39,056 nucleotides of DNA from Bordetella parapertussis (GTDB lineage: Bacteria > Pseudomonadota > Gammaproteobacteria > Burkholderiales > Burkholderiaceae_B), in the NCBI GenBank assembly GCA_945872285.1, contig CAMBZR010000024.1, positions 1 to 39,056 on the forward strand, in the 5' to 3' direction. This document shows positions 33,082 to 39,056 of this stretch, in pieces. A program made the translations under genes and the position numbers. How positions within the stretch are numbered: the first letter of the stretch is position 1; every line of letters begins with the position of its first letter. Under the pieces are notes generated by a model. The model was not told where the DNA came from. It searched no databases and saw only the letters and a program-made list of their open reading frames with translations.

Positions 33082-34443
33082 GTGAGCAAGACCTTTTCAA
33101 ACTTGACCTTCGGCCGCCTGCGCAAAGCACCAGAACATTTTCTGGAGGGCGAGCTGTTAGCCCAGGTCAGCCAGAACGGACTCGACGCGCAGCGCCGCAA
33201 CTTCATCCGCACAAGTTTTTTGGGGGCGCTTGCCACCGCCACGGGTGCGAGTGCCTTAGCACAAAGCACGGCGACGCTTGGTGACCCCGCCATTCTTGAC
33301 AAACAAATTTGGGCCACCACGCTGGGCAAGCCCGTTGCAGCAAACCCCTACGGCGTTCCTTCAAAATATGAGTCTGGTTTAGTACGACGAGAATCACCAG
33401 GCTTAACGAGAGTGTCGGCGGCGTCGGTATCGTTTACCCCTTTGCAAGGTTTGTTTGGGACGATCACGCCAAGCGGCTTGCACTTCGAGCGCCATCACCA
33501 GGGGTGGTACGAGCTTGACCCGGCGCTGCATCGGCTGATGATCAATGGCTTGGTCAAGCGCGAAATGATTTTCACAATGGAAGATCTCATGCGCTTACCC
33601 AGCGTTTCGCGTATTCACTTTATTGAGTGCGGTGCAAACACCGGCCTCGAGTGGGGCAACGTTGCGGTGCCGACTGTGCAATATACCCACGGCATGATTT
33701 CGTGCAGCGAATTTACCGGCGTCCTCCTTGCAACACTGCTCGATCTGTGTGGTGTCGATCTTAAACAAGGTAAATATATTCTGGCCGAAGGCGCCGACGG
33801 CTCGGGCATGACGCGCACCATCTCAATCGAAGCCGCCATGGATGATGTGTTGGTGGTGTGGGCCATGAATGGCGAAATGTTACGGCCTGAAAACGGCTAC
33901 CCCCTTCGGCTACTCGTACCCGGTGCGCAAGGCGTAAGCTCTGTCAAATGGCTGCGTCGGATTGAAGTGGGCGATCAGCCCTATGCCAGCAAAGATGAAG
34001 CCGTGCACTACATTGACTTGATGCCAAGCGGCCTGCATCGCCAATACACCTCGATTCAAGAATGTAAATCTGTGATCACAACACCTTCGGGCGGGCAACA
34101 GCTCTTAACCAAAGGTTTTTACAACGTCAGTGGGATCGCCTGGTCTGGACGGGGCACCATCAAACGTGTGGATGTTTCGATGGATGGTGGCAAGAACTGG
34201 CGAGAAGCACGCCTTGAAGGCCCAATCCTGACAAAGGCCATCACACGCTTCAATATCAATTGGGACTGGGACGGCTCACCTGCAATTTTGCAATCACGTG
34301 CGATTGATTCGACTGGCTACGTGCAGCCACCGATCAATATGTTGCGCGAAGTGCGCGGCACACGCTCGATTTATCACAACAACGCGATTCAATCCTGGAA
34401 ACTCGACACCAACGGTGAGGTCAGCAATGTACAAGTTGGCTAA
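33082..34443 (+). CDS. soxC: Sulfane dehydrogenase molybdenum subunit SoxC
   Basis: A 453-residue Tat-exported molybdoenzyme of the sulfite oxidase family. The signal contains AQRRNFIRTSFLGALATATG from residue 36. The molybdenum-ligand cysteine is C183 in HFIECGANTG. SoxC with cytochrome SoxD removes six electrons from SoxY-bound sulfane sulfur, so organisms with SoxCD need not store sulfur globules. I start it at GTG 33082 with AGGA eight bases upstream. A TTG at 33049 is in frame but has no ribosome-binding site. It overlaps soxD by 17 bases. Confidence 0.93.
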   Translation: MSKTFSNLTFGRLRKAPEHFLEGELLAQVSQNGLDAQRRNFIRTSFLGALATATGASALAQSTATLGDPAILDKQIWATTLGKPVAANPYGVPSKYESGLVRRESPGLTRVSAASVSFTPLQGLFGTITPSGLHFERHHQGWYELDPALHRLMINGLVKREMIFTMEDLMRLPSVSRIHFIECGANTGLEWGNVAVPTVQYTHGMISCSEFTGVLLATLLDLCGVDLKQGKYILAEGADGSGMTRTISIEAAMDDVLVVWAMNGEMLRPENGYPLRLLVPGAQGVSSVKWLRRIEVGDQPYASKDEAVHYIDLMPSGLHRQYTSIQECKSVITTPSGGQQLLTKGFYNVSGIAWSGRGTIKRVDVSMDGGKNWREARLEGPILTKAITRFNINWDWDGSPAILQSRAIDSTGYVQPPINMLREVRGTRSIYHNNAIQSWKLDTNGEVSNVQVG

Positions 34444-35608
34444 AACGTTTTCTATAAGCTGTCCAGCGGCATATCTCACCGCTGGACAGCTTGTCGCACT
34501 CGCATTGTTCAGCGCTACTGCAATCCTTTGTACGGTTAGTAACAGCGCCGCGCAAAGCGCCTCGCCAAACCAGTTCAACGGCATTGGCCGCACAGCCACC
34601 GCAGCAGAGGTCAAAGCGTGGGATATCGACGTGCGCCCAGACCTTAAAGGCTTGCCCGCGGGCTCAGGAAAAGTGCAAGACGGCCAACCAATCTGGGAGA
34701 GCAAGTGTGCCAGCTGTCATGGCACGTTCGGTGAGTCAAACGAGGTCTTTACGCCCTTGGTCGGCGGTACCACCGCAGCAGACGTCAAGCGCGGTCGCGT
34801 TGCCTCACTGACTGACCCCAGGCAACCTCAGCGCAGCACCCTGATGAAGGTTGCAACGATTTCGAGCTTGTATGACTATATTTATCGCGCGATGCCCTGG
34901 AACGCGCCTCGTTCGCTAACAGCCGACGACACCTACGCGGTATTAGCTTATATGCTCAATTTGGCAGAAATTTTGCCTGACGACTTTGAGCTAAGCAACA
35001 AGAACATGGCCGACGTGCAACAGCTCATGCCAAACCGCAATGGCATGACACGCGAGCACGGCTTGTGGCGGATTGGCGATGCACCTGACGTGAAAGCGGT
35101 GGCCTGTATGAGCAATTGCGTTGAGGTCGCAAAAATCACCTCAAGCCTGCCAGACTACGTTCGCAATGCGCACGAAAACCTGGCCGAACAAAACCGCGCC
35201 TACGGGCCCTTCAGAGGCGTAGATACGACCAAACCGCCTTTGGCAAAACTGCCGGGTTCAGCTCCCGGTCAAATCGCTGCCACGACCTCAACATCGACAA
35301 CCTCAGCCAAAAGTGCAGCCCCAAACACCACAAACAGCACGACTGCGTCCGCAGTGATGCTACCTGCCGACTTGTTTAAAAAGCAAAACTGCACCGCCTG
35401 TCACGCGACAAACGGCAAGCTGGTCGGCCCCTCTGTGACAGAAATGGCCGCAAAATACAAAGGCCAAGCCAATCTCGAAGCAAAACTGATCGAAAAAGTC
35501 CTCAAGGGCGGAGCAGGAGTCTGGGGTGCAATACCGATGCCGGCTCAGAGTCAACTTTCACTGATCGATACCTCAACTTTGGTTAAGTGGATTTTGAACG
35601 TGAACTAA
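34427..35608 (+). CDS. soxD: Sulfane dehydrogenase cytochrome subunit SoxD
   Basis: A 393-residue dihaem cytochrome c with a signal peptide ending near SAAQ at residue 43. Haem motifs are CASCH at residue 94 and CTACH at 322. A CMSNC pair in the middle is not a haem site. Between the two haem domains is a Ser/Thr/Ala-rich linker at roughly residues 285-312. It accepts electrons from SoxC. The start ATG lies 17 bases inside soxC, so the two subunits are translationally linked. Confidence 0.92.
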   Translation: MYKLAKTFSISCPAAYLTAGQLVALALFSATAILCTVSNSAAQSASPNQFNGIGRTATAAEVKAWDIDVRPDLKGLPAGSGKVQDGQPIWESKCASCHGTFGESNEVFTPLVGGTTAADVKRGRVASLTDPRQPQRSTLMKVATISSLYDYIYRAMPWNAPRSLTADDTYAVLAYMLNLAEILPDDFELSNKNMADVQQLMPNRNGMTREHGLWRIGDAPDVKAVACMSNCVEVAKITSSLPDYVRNAHENLAEQNRAYGPFRGVDTTKPPLAKLPGSAPGQIAATTSTSTTSAKSAAPNTTNSTTASAVMLPADLFKKQNCTACHATNGKLVGPSVTEMAAKYKGQANLEAKLIEKVLKGGAGVWGAIPMPAQSQLSLIDTSTLVKWILNVN

Positions 35609-35726
35609 GAAAGTGGGTAAATCGCAGCCAAGGAGCACAATCCGGCGTAAAATCTGGCACGACAGCTAGACCTCAAATCACCCAAACACGCAACACACTT
35701 TATTTTAAGAATTGACAGGAGCAGCA

Positions 35727-36179
35727 ATGAACAACCAACGTAGAAACGTCTTACGCCTGACCTCGGTCATTGCCTTGATGGCTAGCACGGGCCTGATCAC
35801 CAGCGCACAGGCCTCCGAATGGAACAAAGCTGCCTTTGAAGGTAAGAACCTCGACGACGTGCTCAAAGCAATCGGTGGCGCAAAACCAGAGACGTCAGCC
35901 GACATCATCATGCGTGCGCCAGATATCGCCGAAAACGGTGCGGTCGTACCCGTCGGTGTTGAAACAAAACTCAAAGCCACTCAAATCGCAATTTTGGTCG
36001 AAAAAAATCCTAGCAATCTTGCCGCGCAGTTTATGCTGCCTGAAGGCGCTGAAGCCTTTGTGACCACGCGCGTCAAAATGGGCCAAAGCTCAAACGTACA
36101 CGCTTTGGTGAAGGCCGATGGCAAGTGGTATGTCGCCACGAAAGAAATTAAAGTCACGCTCGGTGGTTGCGGCGGCTAA
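35727..36179 (+). CDS. soxY: Sulfur carrier protein SoxY
   Basis: A 150-residue exported protein ending in the defining swinging-arm motif GGCGG, with the carrier cysteine C148. The signal is MNNQRRNVLRLTSVIALMAS, a Tat-type sequence. Thiosulfate is attached to C148 by SoxXA and processed while bound. AGGAG precedes ATG 35727; the 118-base gap after soxD may hold a promoter. SoxZ, its partner, is the next gene. Confidence 0.95.
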   Translation: MNNQRRNVLRLTSVIALMASTGLITSAQASEWNKAAFEGKNLDDVLKAIGGAKPETSADIIMRAPDIAENGAVVPVGVETKLKATQIAILVEKNPSNLAAQFMLPEGAEAFVTTRVKMGQSSNVHALVKADGKWYVATKEIKVTLGGCGG

Positions 36180-36203
36180 GGCTTTGCTCGCTTTCGCAAA
36201 GCC
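36180..36203 (+). other. Intercistronic hairpin between soxY and soxZ
   Basis: GGCTTTGC and GCAAAGCC form a perfect eight-pair stem around TCGCTTTC, starting at the base after the soxY stop. No T-run follows, so it looks like an mRNA-stabilising or processing hairpin rather than a terminator. Confidence 0.65.
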
Positions 36204-36258
36204 CATCGCGCAACACATATTTAACACTCGAATTTAAGATATTTAAAAAGGAATCATC

Positions 36259-36570
36259 ATGGCAGATCCAATGCGCATACGCGCTGCTGAAAAAGACGGC
36301 ATCGTCGACGTCAAGGTTTTGATGAAGCACGACATGGAATCCGGTCAACGTAAAGATGCAGCGGGCGCCACCATCCCTGCTTTTTTTATCCAAACCGTGA
36401 TTGCTCAAGTGAAAGGTAAAACTGTGTTTACCGCTGAGTTCGGCCCTGCTATATCCAAAGATCCTTTTTTGAATTTTAAAATCAAGGGTGCTGCAAAGGG
36501 TGACGAAATCGTCGTTGATTGGATCGATAACTCGGGCGACAAACGCAGCGATAAAGCAAAAATCACCTGA
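36259..36570 (+). CDS. soxZ: Sulfur carrier partner SoxZ
   Basis: A 103-residue protein without its own signal peptide, matching SoxZ (MRIRAAEKDGIVDVKVLMKH at the start and VDWIDNSGDKRSDKAKIT at the end). It forms a heterodimer with SoxY and is exported with it. AAGGAATCATC precedes the ATG. The gap after soxY is 79 bases with a hairpin, and 133 bases separate it from soxA. Confidence 0.95.
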   Translation: MADPMRIRAAEKDGIVDVKVLMKHDMESGQRKDAAGATIPAFFIQTVIAQVKGKTVFTAEFGPAISKDPFLNFKIKGAAKGDEIVVDWIDNSGDKRSDKAKIT

Positions 36571-36579
36571 AGCAAGCTA

Positions 36580-36605
36580 GCAGCTGCACGTCTCATTGCA
36601 GCTGC
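36580..36605 (+). other. Intercistronic hairpin between soxZ and soxA
   Basis: GCAGCTGCA and TGCAGCTGC form a nine-pair stem around CGTCTCAT, starting ten bases after the soxZ stop. The sequence after it is AAATTTCG, with no long T-run. It mirrors the hairpin after soxY. Confidence 0.6.
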
Positions 36606-36703
36606 AAATTTCGTAGCGCTCTCAAACTGGTAATTGAAAACCAAACAGTTGCTGCAAGCACTTTTAGTTTGATTTTTACGCGGCCTCGACTCAGGATCCA
36701 ATC

Positions 36704-37507
36704 ATGCAAAAAAAATACGCGCACTTCCTTTTAGCAAGCTTGCTGACTCTGAGCACAGCGCCGGCATTTTCACAAAGTGCAAGCGATGAAATCGCCAAGT
36801 ATCGCGAAATGATTGCCGAGGGCAACCCTGCCGAGCTTTATGAAATGGCAGGCGAAGAACTCTGGAAACAACCTGCCGGTCCAAAAAAGGCCACCTTAGA
36901 AAAATGCGATCTGGGCTTAGGCCCTGGAGTCGTTAAGGGCGCCTCGGCACAACTGCCCCGTTACTTTAAAGATACTGATCGTGTGCAAGATCTTGAATCG
37001 CGTCTGATGACCTGTATGCAGACCCTGCAAGGCATTGAGCAGACTGAAGTTATTAACGGTGCCTTCGCCAAAGGCATACGCAAAAATGTTGAGGCGGTCG
37101 TCGCGTATGTTGTGACCTATTCAAAAGACATGAAAATTAACGTACCTGCCACTCACCCAAAAGAAAAAGAGATGGTGGCCTTAGGTAAAAAGATGTTTTT
37201 CTTTCAGGGGGGGCCGATGGATTTCTCATGCGCCTCGTGTCACTCAGTCAAAGATCAGCGTATTCGCCTGCAAGATCTTCCTGACCTCACCACCCAAGCA
37301 GGTGCCGCCTTGGGCTGGGGCGCTTGGCCAGCTTATCGCGTCTCAAGCGGAGAGTTCTGGACCATGCAACGCCGCCTGAATGATTGCTTCAGACAGCAAC
37401 GTTTGCCGTTTCCGATTTATGGTTCTGATGTCACAATTGCGTTGTCAATTTTTATGGCAAACAAAGGTGATGGCGGTATCGTGCAAACACCCGGCCTCAA
37501 ACGCTAA
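36704..37507 (+). CDS. soxA: Thiosulfate-oxidising cytochrome SoxA
   Basis: A 267-residue exported cytochrome with a signal ending near FSQ at residue 24. It has a single CASCH haem motif at residue 176 and the haem-ligand cysteine C228 in LNDCFRQQR, which becomes a persulfide in the active site. SoxXA joins thiosulfate to the SoxY cysteine. It has one haem, not the two of some SoxA proteins. AGGATCCAATC precedes the ATG. The order soxA then soxX is the reverse of the soxX-A order in some species. Confidence 0.94.
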   Translation: MQKKYAHFLLASLLTLSTAPAFSQSASDEIAKYREMIAEGNPAELYEMAGEELWKQPAGPKKATLEKCDLGLGPGVVKGASAQLPRYFKDTDRVQDLESRLMTCMQTLQGIEQTEVINGAFAKGIRKNVEAVVAYVVTYSKDMKINVPATHPKEKEMVALGKKMFFFQGGPMDFSCASCHSVKDQRIRLQDLPDLTTQAGAALGWGAWPAYRVSSGEFWTMQRRLNDCFRQQRLPFPIYGSDVTIALSIFMANKGDGGIVQTPGLKR

Positions 37508-37539
37508 GTCCGACAACACAGCTCAGGATACTCACACTC

Positions 37540-38163
37540 ATGAACACCTTATACGTTCGTTACTTATCGACCGCCGTGTTGCTCAGCTGCCTCTCACTTA
37601 GTGCACAGGCACAAACTGCCGACCCAAAGTTTGAGGCCATGCTCGATAGTGGCTTTAAAGCGCAAGGGATTGCCGGGCTAGATCGCCTTAAACAAGATCC
37701 TATCCAAGCGCTCTGCTCAGACCCTGACGTCCGCAACACCCCTGCAGCACAAAAAGTATTAATTGAAGAACAAACCAAGGCAATGGCGGCGATTAAACCG
37801 CCGGCAGACGGAAAATATTTAGGCAGCTGGAAAGCAGGTGAAGCGGTTGCACAAAGCGGCCGAGGTGCAACCTGGTCTGACACAACGAAAGCACCGAATG
37901 GTGGTGGCTGTTACAACTGCCATCAAATCAGCAAACAAGAAATTTCGTATGGCAACATCGGGCCCTCGTTAACAGGCTACGGCAAGACACGCGGCACTAG
38001 CGAAGCGATTTTGACCTACACCTGGAACCGCATCAACAATTCAAAAGCGTATAACGCTTGTAGCAATATGCCACGCATGGCGCACTTTAACTTACTGACT
38101 GAACAGCAGATTAAAGATGTCATGGCGCTATTGCTTGACCCTGAATCACCTATTAATAAATAA
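37540..38163 (+). CDS. soxX: Thiosulfate-oxidising cytochrome SoxX
   Basis: A 207-residue monohaem cytochrome with signal peptide (to about QAQ at residue 25) and haem motif CYNCH at 124 in GGCYNCHQISKQEISYGNIG. The tail has the NMPRMAHFNLLTEQQI axial-Met region. It forms the SoxXA complex and is longer than the minimal SoxX because of an N-terminal extension of about 95 residues before the haem domain. The gap after soxA is 32 bases. Confidence 0.94.
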   Translation: MNTLYVRYLSTAVLLSCLSLSAQAQTADPKFEAMLDSGFKAQGIAGLDRLKQDPIQALCSDPDVRNTPAAQKVLIEEQTKAMAAIKPPADGKYLGSWKAGEAVAQSGRGATWSDTTKAPNGGGCYNCHQISKQEISYGNIGPSLTGYGKTRGTSEAILTYTWNRINNSKAYNACSNMPRMAHFNLLTEQQIKDVMALLLDPESPINK

Positions 38164-38190
38164 GTATTCAAGCCAGTACCGAAGCAGGCC

Positions 38191-39056
38191 ATGATGAATC
38201 GTAGAGAGTTTATGCAGCTACTGGCAGTCGCCTCAGCGGGCGGCTTGGCCTTACGTACCAGCGCCGCGGCAGCGCAAGCAGCAGCCAATGCCTTTTACGA
38301 TTTACCAAAATTCGGCAACGTGCATCTGCTGCACTTTACCGATTGTCATGCCCAACTCAACCCTATTTATTTTCGTGAACCCAATGTCAACCTTGGCTTT
38401 GGCGATCAGTTAGGCAAAGCGCCGCATTTGGTGGGCGAGCATCTACTCAAGGCCTTTGGTATCGCACCGGGCAGTCGCGACGCCTACGCGTTTACCTATC
38501 TCGACTTTGAAGCGGCAGCAAAAAATTACGGTAAGGTCGGTGGATTTGCTCACCTCGCAACACTCATTAAACGCTTAAAAGCTTCGCGCCCTGGGGCTTT
38601 GCTTCTCGATGGTGGTGATACCTGGCAAGGCTCGGGCACCTCGCTTTGGACAAATGGCCAAGACATGGTCGATGCGTGCCTGGCGATGGGCGTTGACGTG
38701 ATGACGGCGCACTGGGATATGACCTTGGGAGAAAAGCGTGTCAAAGAAATTGTAGAAAAAGATTTCAAGAACAAGGTTTCATTTTTAGCGCAAAACATTA
38801 AAACGTCAGACTTTGGGGATCCAGTTTTCGATTCCTATATCCTCAGAGAAATGAATGGCGTCTCGGTCGCGATTGTTGGCCAGGCGTTTCCGTACACGCC
38901 CATCGCCAACCCGCGCTACTTTGTCGAAAACTGGACCTTCGGCATCGAAGAAGAAAACATGCAGAGGGTGGTCGACGAAGTGCGTGGCAAAGGCGCAAAA
39001 GTCGTCGTGCTGCTTTCGCATAATGGCATGGATGTTGATCTTAAGATGGCCACTCG
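38191..39056 (+). CDS. soxB: Sulfate thiohydrolase SoxB (5' part, runs off the window)
   Basis: The first 288 residues of SoxB, a dimanganese enzyme that hydrolyses sulfate from SoxY-bound intermediates. A Tat signal (MNRREFMQLLAVASAGGLA) leads. Metal-ligand motifs visible are LLHFTDCHAQLNPIY, LLLDGGDTWQGSGTSLW and the start of the VVVLLSHNGMD block. The fourth region reads MTAHWDMTLG where many SoxB have TGHWEFTLG. ATG 38191 and ATG 38194 are adjacent; either may be used. Full SoxB is about 560 residues, so the rest lies beyond the edge. Confidence 0.95.
   Translation, partial: MMNRREFMQLLAVASAGGLALRTSAAAAQAAANAFYDLPKFGNVHLLHFTDCHAQLNPIYFREPNVNLGFGDQLGKAPHLVGEHLLKAFGIAPGSRDAYAFTYLDFEAAAKNYGKVGGFAHLATLIKRLKASRPGALLLDGGDTWQGSGTSLWTNGQDMVDACLAMGVDVMTAHWDMTLGEKRVKEIVEKDFKNKVSFLAQNIKTSDFGDPVFDSYILREMNGVSVAIVGQAFPYTPIANPRYFVENWTFGIEEENMQRVVDEVRGKGAKVVVLLSHNGMDVDLKMAT

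Overview
The window looks like part of a betaproteobacterial chromosome, most likely Burkholderiales and probably Alcaligenaceae-like. The pointers are three Bug-type (TctC-like) periplasmic receptors, a soxCDYZAXB thiosulfate-oxidation cluster, a multicopper-oxidase/TolC copper cluster, and a FolB-like protein of a type I associate with Burkholderiales. The taxonomic call is inference from gene content and protein style; no rRNA marker is present and I recognised no tRNA gene, insertion sequence or CRISPR array.

Layout. 1-923: the end of an unrecognised gene, then a RelE-like toxin broken by a one-base frameshift and an intact XRE-family antitoxin. 1094-6164: a tight six-gene operon that encodes an AtuA-family (DUF1446) protein, a small DUF4387 protein and a complete SsuABC/TauABC-like ABC importer with two different permeases. 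This is the best candidate here for an undescribed uptake-plus-catabolism system. 6165-8338: an eroded stretch with a truncated CBS-domain gene, a lone FolB-like gene, a PsiE-like membrane protein and a frameshifted remnant of a TMEM165/GDT1 transporter. 8339-12519: a Bug receptor, a cupin and a D-aminoacylase-like amidohydrolase in a row, then a haloacid-dehalogenase-like gene. 12763-15934: a TRAP transporter, with the two permease genes on the plus strand and the binding protein convergent on the minus strand, separated by a strong bidirectional terminator. 16276-19632: two more Bug receptors around an MmgE/PrpD-family gene.

19801-24516 (minus strand): a periplasmic copper-handling operon that reads, in transcription order, His/Cys-rich small protein, unknown periplasmic protein, TolC-like outer-membrane lipoprotein, multicopper oxidase, cupredoxin, CusF-like protein. 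No RND or P-type pump accompanies it. 24669-26434: a small cupin and a chromate transporter. 26570-30076: an Fe-S cluster delivery operon of an Mrp-DUF971 fusion, an NfuA-like protein and a BT1-type MFS carrier, behind a sigma70-like promoter that resembles an IscR box.

30151-39056: sulfur oxidation. A flavocytochrome c sulfide dehydrogenase pair and an exported dienelactone-hydrolase-like protein lie on the minus strand, divergent from soxC-D-Y-Z-A-X-B on the plus strand; soxB runs off the window end. SoxXA joins thiosulfate to the SoxY cysteine held by SoxYZ, SoxB hydrolyses off sulfate and SoxCD oxidises the remaining sulfane sulfur. Overall, the organism appears able to draw energy from reduced sulfur while scavenging small organic acids through many high-affinity receptors.
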